DNA of 64,000 nucleotides from Rotaria sp. Silwood1 (GCA_905250075.1 CAJNOP010000656.1:36963-100962), one strand, 5' to 3'; positions 48,420 to 60,990 are shown, numbered from the stretch's first letter. Notes: generated from the sequence alone by a model not told the origin. Numbers and translations are program-made.

Positions 48420-49123
48420 ATTGCTAGAAAGCAACAAGAAAATTTTGATAATCTCTGTAACAGACAAATGAACAAACCTTGATAATAAGATTGAATAATG
48501 ATATTTATAAGTAACTGAATGAAAAAAAATGAGTGAAATAAGCCTTTTCTTATTGCTTTGTAGTGTGTTTTGATTGTTTCTTTGACTGTAGAAATTCTGA
48601 ATTTCGATCGAAGTTTTTATAGGAATATTGGTACTTATGCTGGAAAGATTCTTGGAATACTATTGACGTCATCGAAAACGGAAGACATGTTATGCACTTA
48701 GCATGTATTATGTAAAGATCATATCAGTAACTATAAAACTTTATTCGACAATTTCGTGTATTTTGATATCTGTACTTCCTAGGTATCGTGACTCTAATAA
48801 CGAGTGTTTTTTTAATGATTGTATGAAAAACAAAATAATATATCATCGTCTACTTTATCATCAAATCCTGGCATATTAAGTACTATAATAAATATTCGAA
48901 AGAAGCGAATAAAAAGTAAAACTAGCAATAAATACAAGGTAAATAGATCAAATAAAATGAGTGCCTTGTTTTCTTTGGATAAAACCAAGAAATACTGTTT
49001 AGATAATATGTCTTTCTCAGAAACTCAAAGTCTAACTGAAGATATTTTGATGAGTTTCTGCGTCAAGTATTTAATACAATGCATTTCATTCTTATTTATT
49101 AATTTTTTTAGTTATAAATCAAT
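48420..49123. promoter_or_regulatory. Divergent promoter region between the AHCY-like and SLC43-like genes
   Basis: 704 bases between two outward-facing starts. The 3' splice-like signals near both ATGs (48424 minus, 49111 plus) suggest 5' UTR introns or leader trans-splicing. The ORF at 48819-49127 is not supported. Confidence 0.55.
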
Positions 49124-51252
49124 ATGACTGTTAGTACGACTACAAAATCGGCCACAGAAAAAAGTGTTGATCATTCGATTCGTAAATGGTTTGGTGTCAT
49201 ATGGCTTTTGATTGAAGTGAATTTAATTGGTGGTACAATATTTGGATTTCCAGCATTATTTCAAATTTTACCTCAATATGGAATTTATGGCAGTGAAAAT
49301 GATTGTTCATCATCAATAATAAATACAACAGAATCAGATGATGGAGAATTATCTTGTCAAGGATATCAAACACGTCACTATCAGGTATGAATAAACAGCA
49401 AATCAATGAACTTTTGATTCATATATATGTATTTGTATTTGATTTTAGAATGCGTTGACATTAGGTATTATACTATTTGAAATTCCATCAGTTATTATTG
49501 GTCCAATGATTGATAGGTTTGGATGTCGATTTGTTAAATTAATTGGAATGTAAGTACTTTGCATCTCTTCCTTTTCTGTCCTGTCAAATCCTAAAAATAT
49601 TCTATTTTTTTCAGAATTTTTCATATTATTGGATGGTTAGCATTAGCATTGATTACATCTGGTAAATCAATATCTATTTATGTGAGCACTCTATTTCATA
49701 ATTATTGCTTTGTTTTTTTTTTAGGACGAGATTCACTTTTATATGTACATACATCATTTTCATCCTTAGCTAGTATTATCGTATTATTAACAGCTTATAC
49801 ATCAAGTGGTTATTTTTCAAAATCACGAGCATTTGTATCGGCACTATTTGCTGGTGCGTGTACATCAGCAACAATGTGGTATTCGATATTTCAAGTATGT
49901 TGTAAAATTTGAAATATTATATCAGTTCTTTTGTTTTCTAGATTTTAATTGATGCTCAAAAGATTACATTACAACAATTATCTTATATATGGATGTCATT
50001 TGGTGTATTAATGTTGGTCAGTTCATTTGTATTTCTTGATTGGAGTTTTCCTCTTTTGAATTTACCCTATCAATTTAATACCACATTGGAAAAGAAAAAT
50101 ATTTCTCAAGATATTCTCACAGGTAAGTCAGTCTAAGAAATATTATTTTTTATATTCCGATCTATTTGAAGATCATCTATCAAATCATAATGAAATAAAT
50201 CAAATGAATTGGTATGAACGAATTTTGAAACGAAAAGGTGTTTGGCATCATTTAATAAGTCCATTGTATCTGTTAGTGGTGTTATTTTTAAGTCTTCTAT
50301 TATTACCGGGAATTTTCCTTTCTGTAATATGGTATCCTTGGGTATATTATATCACAAAACAAGATACAATACTAAGTAAGTTATCAATTTTTGTACTGTA
50401 AAATCATAGGATATATATTTCATTTTAGCGAACAAATACACATTTGCATTTAATTTGTCTACTGTTTCTGCTATTATTATTTGTCCATTGAATGGTTTTC
50501 TACTTGGATTTAAATCTGATAAAAGTGAGTTGTCGTTGATTTTTTGTCATTAATTATCTTCATGTTCAGGTAAAAAACAAAAATTATTTAATATATCATT
50601 AATGCAAACGATATCATGGCTTCTCAATATAATAGCATGTATTATATGTATGTTTGTTCGAAAGAGTATGATTATTCCAGCATTAGTCATCAATTGTATT
50701 GCACGAGCTACAATTTCAGGTGGAAGTCAAGCGGTAGTAGCAACTTTGTAAGTAGTAGTAGTAGTATCTACAAAATTGCCATTATAAAAGATAATCTTTA
50801 AAAATAAACTACAATTCTCAAGTAGTTTGAGAATAAAAAATCAAATAGGAAAATATGTCTTTCATGTTACTTCCAGAAATCTTTCCTTCATCTGTATTAA
50901 TATCACTAACTATATGAATTATTTCTTTGTCTCTATTTTAGTTTTCCAACTGAATATATTGGCACATTAACTGGTGTAATGTGGACTTCGGTGGGTGTTA
51001 TTGCAACTGTGCAGTACGGCTTAGTGCAATTGACGAATGATATAACTGGTTCGTGGAGAGTGAGTCTTTATTATGTTTCTCTTATCAGTGTTTAAAAAAA
51101 AATCATTTCTTTTATTTCAGGCATGGCTGATTATATTATCATTTGTACTATTAATGTCATGTCATTTGATTCAACTATGGTGGAAATATATTAGGGAATT
51201 GAGAAAAAAATCGACGACAATTGTTAAAGAAAATGTTATAACAAAATTTTGA
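49124..51252 (+). CDS. Major-facilitator transporter, SLC43 (LAT3/LAT4)-like, 495 aa, 10 exons
   Basis: Exons: 49124-49384, 49449-49549, 49615-49661, 49725-49894, 49942-50122, 50172-50375, 50429-50524, 50570-50747, 50942-51059, 51121-51252. All junction phases agree and the sum is 1488 bases. The sequence has about 12 hydrophobic segments. The first is VIWLLIEVNLIGGTIFGFPA, followed by an extracellular loop with cysteines (about 65-82). MFS motif A is at 105-114 (GPMIDRFGCR). A polar central loop (about 245-280) separates the halves. Layout and N-terminal motif fit SLC43, which carries large neutral amino acids across the plasma membrane by facilitated diffusion. Substrate is inferred from family only. 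It is convergent with the UNC93-like pseudogene. A TTTTTTTAG site ending at 49111 lies 12 bases before the ATG. Confidence 0.85.
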
Positions 51253-52790
51253 AAAGATAATAATTTCTATTCAAACGTTTTTTGTGTTTAATCTGAATTA
51301 ATAATTCATTCTTTTCATATGATTCTATGCTAATTTTTATTTTTTTTTGTCATTAGAACGGGACGATTTTAATTCTTTTAATATATAAACAATCTAAAAA
51401 GAAAACATTTTTCAAAAAAATTAATTTTAAGAAACGAAATATTTATTTAATGAATATCAATACATTTTAATCGACTAGAAAATGAAAAAAACAAAAACTT
51501 TATTACTAAAGTCATCATCTTCTGTATAGTATTTTGTAATAAATTTAATAGCTGTTAGTATTTCATAATCATTCAATTTACCTACCCCTTCTTCTACAGA
51601 ACAGAAGCTTGTCCTATCCAAAATGAACTCTAATTTGTCTGATGCTGTACATATTTCCTATTGACAGACAAATAAACTTTTTTCAAGCCTTGAAAATAGT
51701 ATCCGTATACGTACTAATAAAACATAGCTATCTAAGAATTATTGAATAGGAGTTAGATCTGAAATAATGCCATTCTATTAGGTTTCTTCCTTTTATGGAA
51801 CTATGCACAGTTCAAAAAAGAAAATGATGAAAATTTTGATTAACTTAGTAGCAATATAAGAAAATCTACACGGCATATGTCTAACAGAAATTTCTTTTAA
51901 AATTTTTTAAAGCTTGATATGCTCCTAAATCAACATATTATGTTAACCGCTGGTTTTCGTACCCATTTCAAGATACACCAAATACTGAGGATAGATGAAT
52001 ACGTGAATGTGAAACTGTTGTAAAGAGTGCATTTGCTGATCTGATAGTATGAATCCGATAAAGAACTGATAGACATTCATTGCTTCCTAGAAAATTATGG
52101 TAGCTAATCCAACAATTTTCAGACAAGTTGAAAATTTCGATTGATAAATATTCAAGCCGTTATGTACTTGTAAGTTAATAAAATCGTAGTTATAATATGA
52201 AAGACGTTGATCGTAATAAACGACCATGTTCGAGCCTGCGATTTTCAAAAACAGAACATTATTTGAATAAGATTAATTCTTTAACGACTTACAAAACTAC
52301 GTAAAACTGATTATATTTGATTCCAAACATTGTCTACTAGAGTACAAATTTGAATAGTATCACGATTATTCTTTTTAACAGGAATAAATTTTGAATTATT
52401 CAATTGAAAAGAATCGACTTTCTCTATACAATTCTTTAGAGAATTTGACTAAATAAAAAATTGAATTAACAATATTTTCTGATCTCGCTCGATCGATAGT
52501 TCAACAATTTCTAGATGATCAAACTCGAAATGTTCAACAATGTTTGAGAAAAAAACAATTGCTATTGTTATAATGCTAGTCTTTTTCAATGTAATTCTCC
52601 TAGAAATAATATAGCATGCATGCTTTCTTTTGCTTTTTCGTCATGAACAACGAATATTCTCGTCACTATGTAAACAAAGCATCACTTAAACATCAATCAG
52701 TCAGATCTACAGTGAAATTAGCTTATGTATAATGTCTTATTTGTTTTAGGACGAAAGCAAAGCAACAAGGACAAGCAATTATTGTTAAGG
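51253..52790. other. Convergent intergenic region
   Basis: AT-rich spacer between the SLC43-like gene and the 3' end of the UNC93-like pseudogene. I see no exon or repeat of note. The ORF at 52725-52937 (plus) is antisense to the last pseudogene exon. Confidence 0.5.
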
Positions 52791-54877
52791 TTAGTTAATC
52801 AAACTATTTTGTTTCTTCCGATAGTCTTTACATCGAAGGTGAGTTTCGACGATACCATAGCAAATCATGCTCACTGTCAGATAGACAAGAAGAAGAATGA
52901 GTGTGAGATGAATTGTTATGTAGCTAGCATACTATAAAAAATACAAGACACATTTAGTAGAAGAATGGAGAGATAAAGACTCTTACGCTGAGTGAAATAA
53001 GAGAGCCGACAGATTTCCAAAGGCGATATTTAGCCACAACACTTGGGTCACTTTCAGAATAGAGAACCGTGTAAGTGGCTAAAATACATATATCATCAAT
53101 AAATCAAAATGAGATGAAATATACCTATGACTTGTGACTGCCAGACAGCATCTGCTGCACCCCAACAACTAGCGATAACAAAAAGAATGATCATATGACT
53201 ATCATCTGGTTGCCAGAGAAACATCAGAAAAATCATTGCATAATTGAGTACGGCTGCCATTGCGAAACATCCCATTCGGCCTACACACTTGACAAGATGG
53301 CCAAAGAGATAACTGCTTACCACATGAAATATCCCATGGCACATCATAATTAGACCCACATAGCTAATTAAGCATAAAGTTCAAATGAAAGATTATTAGA
53401 TCAAGTTATACCGAATACCGACAAGACAATTGACGAATCCCTGTAATCAACATCAACACAATTAGCGTAGAATGGAAATGCATTTATTGCTGTGTATTCC
53501 TACTCGAGTAAATTGTGCTGTAAAAAAGGAGCTCTCGATGAGAGTCCACATTGTGAGTGGAATCAGGAAAAATTGATCCATGCTTTTCCACCGAGTGAAG
53601 GATTGAAGCACTTCAATACACTTTTTCAATGATTGTTGAATGGGCTCTACTTTAATGAAGTTATCTTTCTCAACGATAAAAAAAAGTCACTAACGTCTTT
53701 GGCTGAGTCGAACTTGGTCGAGTATAAACACAAGAAGTACCATGGAGAGTATGCTCAAACCAGAGAATATTCCACATAGAATATAACGCTTTAATAAACG
53801 ATATGGAAATAATTTACCGGTAAAAACAAATTATCTTACCGTTTTCTCACTAACATTGTTCGTAGTGTTCATAGTTATGGCTGATTGTGGATCGAAATAG
53901 ACACCACAATTGAGTTTTTGTGGATTGTTCGATTGATTTAGCACAAAGTATGAAATCAAATTACCCCAAATGGCACTTGTACCAACACAAGCAAAGAATA
54001 TACCAAAAAATAGGCTAACAACCACGTCCGTCTTTTGATGCTTCGCTTGCGCGTAATAACGAGCAATTTGATTAAGATAGGTTGCTTGAGCTGTCCATAA
54101 TGGGGCAGCAGCAAGACCCACAAAAGCTGCACCTAAATAAACGAGATAGTCTTCATAAATTTATTATTGATTAATAGCGTAACTAGATGAGGGCTAGGGG
54201 AACTCAGCCTTATCTCTATCTCGGGCAAGACTTTGAGTCTCCTTACGGACGGTTGAGTCTTGTTTCGAAAACGGGTCTTCATTTCTGTACAGAAATGATT
54301 AGACGAGCAGATCTCTTGCTCCTACAATATTTGTTTTAAAAAAGACTTACTAATGTACATAAGTGAAGGTAAAGGACGAATATTGGCCGCAATAAATAAA
54401 ATATAGCCAACTTCAGCGAAAATAATACTTCATTTCAGTCCAAAAATGTCTATGGAGATACTTGTAAGAAAGATCGAGCTAAACTAGAAAAAGAAAAAAA
54501 AAATTTTTGTTATTCTCGTAGTGTCCACTCACAATCACCAAGGCATTTGTGATAATGAGTGCATTGATACCAATATTATTTTTGGTATTTAAGCTTGATT
54601 GAAGATTGGATATACCGGCATACGCCGTGAATAATAATGCAAAAGCTAATGAAAGAATCAACATATTTTTGTAAATTTTATTAATTGAAAATCGGAACGA
54701 CTGGTCATCAGAATTGTTGCTAAGGGGTAGAACAATGACTGGTAAAGATGTATGATAGTCGACGATCATATTGCCAACTTTGGCACCAACTGCCATTTGG
54801 TCTTCGGCCGATGAACTAACGAACGACAATTTTCTTGAAATGATATCAACGTCATCATCATCAGTTATATGAGCCAT
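52791..54877 (-). pseudogene. UNC93-like membrane protein gene with in-frame stop codons
   Basis: Exons: 54877-54533, 54483-54351, 54132-53504, 53440-53412, 53363-53125, 53078-52987, 52931-52791. Phases all agree. The product has a polar N terminus, then UNC93-type features: INKIYKNMLILSLAF, AAAPLWTAQATYLNQ, a glycosylated loop, RYVGLIMMCHGI, CWGAADAVWQSQV, KYRLWKSVGS and a final helix ending in GIVETH. UNC93A-type proteins are MFS-fold membrane proteins linked to potassium-channel regulation or trafficking. Three sites break the frame: TGA at 54430-54432 where a Trp codon (TGG) is expected, TAA at 53831-53833, and TAG-TGA at 53687-53692. Elsewhere the frame and splice sites are kept, so inactivation looks recent. 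The last stop pair could be hidden by a 30-base intron, which is shorter than any other here. Confidence 0.8.
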
Positions 54878-55080
54878 GTTTTGGTTTTTTCGTAGATTGA
54901 CACTGATAACAAGACGAAAGCATTTTATTATACTGATAAGAGCACAAAATAAGGTGCAAATGCGTTTACAATACTATTGACATTTATATCATAACAACAC
55001 AGCAAAACGATGAGAAAAAAATCAGTACAACCTACAGAATTATCTTATGAGATGCGTGGAGCTGATCGAGGCACCAACGA

Positions 55081-55179
55081 GGGTGTGGGTGTGGATGCCA
55101 GTCTGGATGTTTGTTTGAGTACAGCTTTGGGTGTAATCATCTTTGCACCATACCGATACTCATCGACACCTACACCCGA
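55081..55179. repeat. Telomere-like block 3
   Basis: GGGTGTGGGTGTGGATG begins the block, with an exact TGTGGG at 55084-55089. A C-rich half (CGACACCTACACCCG) closes it near 55179. This is the purest of the set. Confidence 0.6.
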
Positions 55180-55540
55180 AGTTTTTACTTGTTACCATCG
55201 TAGAAAAAGACTAAGTGGAAAATCTAGCAGAATGGTATGATCTTGAATCAACTTCTTGTTTGAGCTATAGACATTCTAAAGCAGATTAATCTATTATTAA
55301 TAATAGATCAATGAATAAAATCCTTTCAATTAATTAAAACAAATAATGTTATTGATTAAATGAAAATGTTTTATATACAAATAGCTTTTTTTTGTATATT
55401 ATTCTGTGCTTAGACATCTTTTATTAGTTCCGCTATCGAAATTCAATCAATTAAAATAAATTAATACGTCGACATTAATTTTGATTAACTATATACATAG
55501 TTTTATCTTTCTTTGTCATGAAAGAAACCAAAAGGATAAG

Positions 55541-55578
55541 TGTGGGTATTTGTGAGGAAAGATCAACACCCACATTGT
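55541..55578. repeat. Telomere-like block 4
   Basis: TGTGGGTATTTGTGAGG followed by CAACACCCACATTG: exact TGTGGG and exact CCCACA in inverted order within 38 bases. Confidence 0.6.
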
Positions 55579-56216
55579 CTCCTGAAAGATGTAATTGTAA
55601 GGTATTTGATGAACACATCAAATATCGAATAAAACTAAAACAGATAATTTTATTTTATTTCCGTAAAGAAGAAAAAGTATGAAGGCCAAATTCCGACTAT
55701 AAAAACTTTTGTTTAATAAAATACTTTGACGATGTATTTTTGTATTTTCTAGGTAAAATGAACAATCGTCTATTATTAAATTATATTGATGAATTGTATG
55801 TCGAAGAGAAAGAAACTAAATCAAAAGTCAATTTGGATGATAATATTAATTTATAATCTTTTTTCCACTTGTTTCAAAAACAAGTATCTTTACGTATAGT
55901 GTTTCTACATGCCATTCTTTTTGCTTATCAGATCATACAGTAATAGCATATTTTCTTATTTGGATCATGATTCAAAACATTATAAAGATGGTCATCAATA
56001 TCAAGTTTTTCGAATCATTTGAGAATTATACAATTGGAGATTTATTAAATCTTCGTTTGGTGGTTAGGAGTGGATAAAAAAAAGAAAAGGATATGGTTCG
56101 TAATTCATTGGCATCACGTGTTAATCCCGATGAAGCACTGTTACGGCATTGCAAGCAGCTCTCGTTGATGAGGATATTGATACATTATGTGAAAAATTAA
56201 TTAATAATGTCAAAGA

Positions 56217-56286
56217 GTGTGTGGATTAGTGTAAGAACATAGAAAATCCACACTGATGCACACACTTCGTCACTCACATCCATGCC
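56217..56286. repeat. Telomere-like block 5
   Basis: GTGTGTGGATTAGTGTAAG followed by ATCCACACTGATGCACACAC and CACTCACATCCATG: a degenerate G-rich then C-rich pair. Confidence 0.5.
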
Positions 56287-57754
56287 TTAGATTTAGGTGC
56301 ATATTCAATCATTCATTCAGATGGAACATTCAAAATGACCCTGTGATAGTTTAAACAATCGAATATAATTCACAGTTGGTCTGCTAATATAGGCAAATAA
56401 AACTAACTCAATATTACTGATTTACATGATTTAAGAGTTTCCTCCTTGCGAGATCAGATGAAGATTTTTTATTAATGAATATTTGTTTATTATAATCTTA
56501 TCAAAGATGTATTTTTTCTCTTATTTATACTATGCGATGATTAATCAGATAAGACACCATATTAATTATATTTAGGAGAATCATCAGAAGACGCGACATT
56601 ATCACTACTTCATAGAATTAAAAATAAAAATTTGTTCTAAATTAAGCATGTTTATAATACTATCATTGAAAAAAAGGCGAAAACACTTTTCATCTTTTTG
56701 TGACCTATTAGCAAAAAAGCAAAGATAGCTTGATACATTTATGTAATCGAATGACAATTTTAGGTATGAAGCCAATATGCTATTCAGCTTAAGCTTATCA
56801 TCTCATATGATTGCTTTTGAACTTGCTGCTGCAATAGCTTCAAAAAAGTACTTAATAAGACAAATATTTCATTCTATCATTATCATCTCGCAAAAACCAT
56901 TTTGGGTGTGGGTATAGATAAGAATCAAGGTTAGAATTTCATTTTGCTCTTCATGATTGAACCAGCTGAAAAAAGTGGATTTAATGACTTCGTTCGGACC
57001 ACTGACCAGCGGGCTAACTAGTCTGGTTTCAAATATTGTGTGGATAAGTGCAGATGTGGATTTGATCGAAATTGGATCGTTGTGAGAGAAGATCTAACCA
57101 ATGCATCCCGCGCCCTTGACAAAATCAACAAGTTTTAAACAAAGGAAGGACGAGAGTTGAACACTAGTGCAGGCACACCAGTCCTGATCGAAATATTTGT
57201 TCAGTTTTTTTTAATCAAAGATTGAACACAAGAAGCTATATCCGCCACCGCTTGACCATTACTTTGCGTTGATTTAAAATCTTTTTCAACAAACTTAATA
57301 ATCCTTGAATAACAGTCAGAAAAAATCCAGTCTGGCTAATCAAACGTTTTTTTAACAAAGTATACAGAAAAATTTGATTTGAAGTATATTTCATCTACTG
57401 AAATGGGGTACTTTTTCCATTTAGACTTTGATACTAAAGATAAGATTGTGTGGGCCTCATAAATGTAATTTTTCTATTTTAATTGAAGATTTGTAGCACA
57501 ATAAGACACTGTAAATAGGGATCATCATAGAATAAGAACACTATAATTGATATTGGATACTTGATATTTGAAAGCCATTCATTTTCATTGTAGCTTTTCT
57601 TTAATTCTAGAGCAAGCTAAGAAAAGAGCAAAAGATCGCATTTAATATTCTTCTCAAAAGATATTGTGGCAGATATATATATACATATCCGTATACGTAG
57701 TTTGCTTTAACTTCATCGTCCGAAACTATTGCTTATGCTGCTTGTTTTGATATA

Positions 57755-59560
57755 ATGTACGTACTCTTCTCAATCATTATTATATGTTTCGCTCAAATAG
57801 TGTCAGGTATACTTTTCATGGTTTTTCTTTGATTGATTTATCTGAATGTAATGTTGTCAATACGAAGGTCGCCGCCAGTTGTTACATTGTGTTTTGTGGG
57901 GTGATCCTCATCTAATACCATTCCAGCTTCCAGATAATCCTAAGAATCCAGAGGTTAGTTTATGTACCTCGGTCCCTGGTCATGTTAAGCTGTTTCAAAA
58001 TCATTTTGCATCAATCACCTATTACAGCACAACATCAAACCATCATTTGGTGACGGACGTATGTATCTATGTCATATATTCTGTTGTTCATGATTTCTCA
58101 CTTGACGATATTTTTAGTTTACGGTTGTGCTCTTCGATGAAAATAATACTCCTTTTTGTACAATCAACGTACTAGATTTCAACACTGTCGGTACTCGGTA
58201 CTGTGGTCCCGCAGACGGTTTGTCTTTTTGTTTTCTTATTTTCGAATATGTTCAACTTACTTAACAAACAGTCAGAACTTGTCTTTGATGCTGCTTCCTC
58301 AATCGATACTTCAAACTATGAAAACTCTATAGTTTAACATTCCCGTCCTCGAACACTCGCTTCCAACCTTCCCAGAAACCTTCTGAAGGAAACATGCGTT
58401 GTTCAAACATAAAATGATGAAAATTTTCAAGCTGTCTATAAAATCCACGTTACTATTTGGTCTAAACAAAATAATACACAAGTTTCTCTGTCCTCATCTA
58501 TGGCATTATTGACTTATCTGATTCTGAAGTTACTTTTGAGGAAACAGTATCAGGAAGGAGCCTTTGTTGATGTGCAGTTGGAAATCTAAAGAAGTCGTCA
58601 CTATCGATGTTGTTAAACTGCTACAAGTTTTTTTTTTAACCACTCTTCCATATTGATTATTTAGAAGTGGCTGTTGTTACACACTCGCCAGTGAGCATAA
58701 ACATACAATATAAACAAGCATCACTATCTATTTGGCTCAAAAAAGAGGTATAATAAAATTTTCTGCACCAATATTATCGCATTCACACTTAGATAGAAGC
58801 CTAATGGTGGACCACCTCAAAGAATATCTTTCAAAACCTCTGTGTAAGATAAACGCAGGCTCAGTTGTACATCATTGTTCGAGTCATTCATTTGGGTCAC
58901 TAAGGTACAGAAAAATTACAAGAGCTCATCAGATACGATTATACGTTGACTGTTACTGTGATTGTCACTGATTTTCTTCTATTGGAAATGTATTCAAAAA
59001 AGTATTGTCTTTTTGAAATAACTAGTTTTGGAATGGCCCCTTCTATAACATAGAAATCTGGACGTCGATCGAAAATGTAGAATCATCTACCGGTGTCTGT
59101 CGCGAAGGTTGTGTTACAAAACCTTCTATGGAACCTCGAGCGACATCAACTCAGTGTAATAGAAATCTACAAGACACCATTGTCAGTGAGCTCGCTCCAC
59201 AAGTGTGTGATGTATACATGAATGAACTCAAACAAAGAATCCCTGAATTGTTTACTACATCAAATGCACAATTCTACGCAGATGGCATTCAACGAGCATG
59301 TGTCCAAGACGTCACATTGACCGGAAGTACGAAGGTAAATAACCATCTTGGAGAATCTAGATTAACATCTAAGCAAAATGAAATGTTTTGGTATTTTGGA
59401 TATGAACATGAATCCAACATGCTTTTGTTTGTGATATAGAAATTAACATCCAAAGTACTTTTTTTGTGAACACTACTAGATCTATGATTGATTCTTTCAA
59501 AAGGCATCACATAAAGCTGCTTTTGCAGAAGTGAACGAAGTTCTCATAAGATTTCAATAG
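57755..59560 (+). CDS. Repulsive-guidance-molecule-like secreted protein with partial von Willebrand type D domain (263 aa)
   Basis: Exons: 57755-57806, 57868-58058, 58118-58217, 58665-58747, 59026-59334, 59504-59560. Phases agree; total 792 bases. Residues 1-17 (MYVLFSIIIICFAQIVS) are a signal peptide. Residues 25-36 (CVLWGDPHLIPF) match the start of the partial vWF-D domain of RGM/hemojuvelin, including the Gly-Asp-Pro-His site where RGMs are cut between Asp and Pro. Later parts align by eye in order: VSINIQYKQASLSIWLKKE, GVCREGCV (RGM LCLRGCP) and AQFYADGIQRACVQDV (RGM YYQACVFDL). RGMs bind BMPs and neogenin at the cell surface. No C-terminal hydrophobic GPI signal is seen, so this one may be secreted. 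The ORF 58732-58971 lies in an intron. An alternative exon at 58276 would end early. Confidence 0.75.
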
Positions 59561-60698
59561 CTCTAGAATCCCTATGTATATCATCGTCTTTCTTGACTAC
59601 TTTGTTGTCTCATCAATATGAACTCCATAGAATTACTAGTTCAGATGAGCTCAGAAAACTATAGATCATTTCGATGAATAAGAAGGCAACTGATTCTAAT
59701 CAGCCATAATTACAATGTGTCAAACAAAAGAGATGTATTCTATCTAGTTTTTGATAAAATTATATCATTTCATCGTTCCAAGTAATGAATCACACATTCG
59801 AACGATATTCAATCGACCAATAAGGCTTATTCCATTGTTCTATAGTGATCAAAATCTCAAATATGGTTAGAATCAGCATTAGATCGTGAGAAATATTGCA
59901 TTATTGTTTTTTACATTCAGATAAATACAAAAATCGATCTGCAATTCCTGAGATACTTTCCGAAGAAGACGAGAAAGTTATTTTAGATTTTGCATTGTAT
60001 CTCTCGTGTGTAGAATAGAACCTATCATCTTGATTTCAGTGGTTACCTCGGTTTCGAGAAGAAAGCTGAACGCTAAGATATATACTTAGCGAGAGTCTAC
60101 TCGTATGATCAGGATCGCCCTGAAATATTGAAAATAAGAAGCAGATGGATCGTTCACGAAGCTTACTTTAATTTCTTTTTTGTATTCTGGACTGCATGCA
60201 AAAAATAGTCATTTTTTTCTTGTATAAACATCGAACTTTCCCAAATAGAAGGAAAACATAGGAGCCCACAGTTGCTTTATCGGATTGAGGTACCATTGAT
60301 TAGAATTATCCTAGCAGATGAAGTGGTCTGCTGAAATGATAATAGATCGGTAAATAGGTTACAATTATTGTAAAATAAGAAAATTAATCCTATTAGTCGG
60401 TTAGAAACTGTTAAAATCTAAATAGTTGCTTCTGAGTGTCGAAATCTGTCCAATTAAGCGTAACAAGCAGCTTAGGCATGGAGTTTTTTAGAGTTTTATT
60501 CCTTGTGCTTCGGGGTGATTCTGATGTCCGAGATTAGCTTTTCTCCTTTGTCACTACCACAAGTATCACTTTATTTTCTTTCCAAATATTACCTTTCTAC
60601 AAAAGAAACAATCGGTAACACATACTTTTATTGGTCAAAACTTTCTTTGTAAAACGAACGTTTATTCTAATAAGCCAATATTTTTTACCTGTTCTTAG

Positions 60699-60908
60699 CT
60701 TGCTGAAAGTGCTGTCTACAATCTCCTCCGTGTAGCCACCAATACCAATATCACATCGTTTAACGACATCGAAATGCATGTTAAAGAAAGCGGTGATATA
60801 CTCGACAAAGTTGCTCCGATAGCCAATCAAACTACGTCACAACTGATTGAAGATTCGACATGGCCTTGTAAACCAGGGGTACCAGCATGTTTTATGCGAA
60901 ATCAATGA
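60699..60908 (+). CDS. Orphan terminal exon, unknown protein (70 codons)
   Basis: After a good acceptor (TTACCTGTTCTTAG, ending at 60698) a phase-0 frame of 69 residues runs to TGA at 60906-60908: LAESAVYNLLRVATNTNITS, then FNDIEMHVKESGDILDKVA, ending WPCKPGVPACFMRNQ. GC content and balanced codon use are clearly above the flanking DNA, so it is or was coding. No upstream exon could be linked with confidence; a possible signal-peptide start (MEFFRVLFLVL, 60479 region) lacks a clear donor. It may be the 3' exon of a small secreted-protein gene or a gene fragment. Confidence 0.45.
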   Translation, partial: LAESAVYNLLRVATNTNITSFNDIEMHVKESGDILDKVAPIANQTTSQLIEDSTWPCKPGVPACFMRNQ

Positions 60909-60990
60909 ATACATGACGAGAATAGATTTTTAAAAAAATAAACTAGAGTCAACCGTAATAGACTCATAATCATCGTTATCAATAGGATGT

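Larger units (their letters stand above)
54878..57754. other. Gene-poor region with telomere-like blocks and faint relics
   Basis: Holds telomere-like blocks at 55081-55179, 55541-55578, 56217-56286, 56904-56920 and 57038-57062. Around 56100-56215 (plus) a frameshifted stretch reads RVNPDEAL then ALQAALVDED, faintly like the NPDEAVAYGAAVQAAIL region of Hsp70. A 32-codon ORF sits at about 55759-55857. None is a convincing gene. Confidence 0.45.

Noticed and set aside
53657-53694. 30-base intron that would hide the TAG-TGA pair in the UNC93-like gene
   Set aside because: Shorter than any other intron in the window, and it would not explain the other two stops.
58276-58337. Alternative exon of the RGM-like gene
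   Set aside because: It has an acceptor and the right phase, but ends in TAA before the conserved C-terminal domain; direct joining of 58217 to 58665 keeps the whole domain. Kept only as a possible variant.
58732-58971. 79-codon plus-strand ORF
   Set aside because: Begins inside RGM-like exon 4 in another frame and runs through the next intron; the phase-consistent gene model explains the region better.
59920-60009. Possible transposase-like helix-turn-helix fragment (IPEILSEEDEKVILDF)
   Set aside because: The resemblance to pogo/CENP-B N termini is short and no other part of a transposase is nearby.
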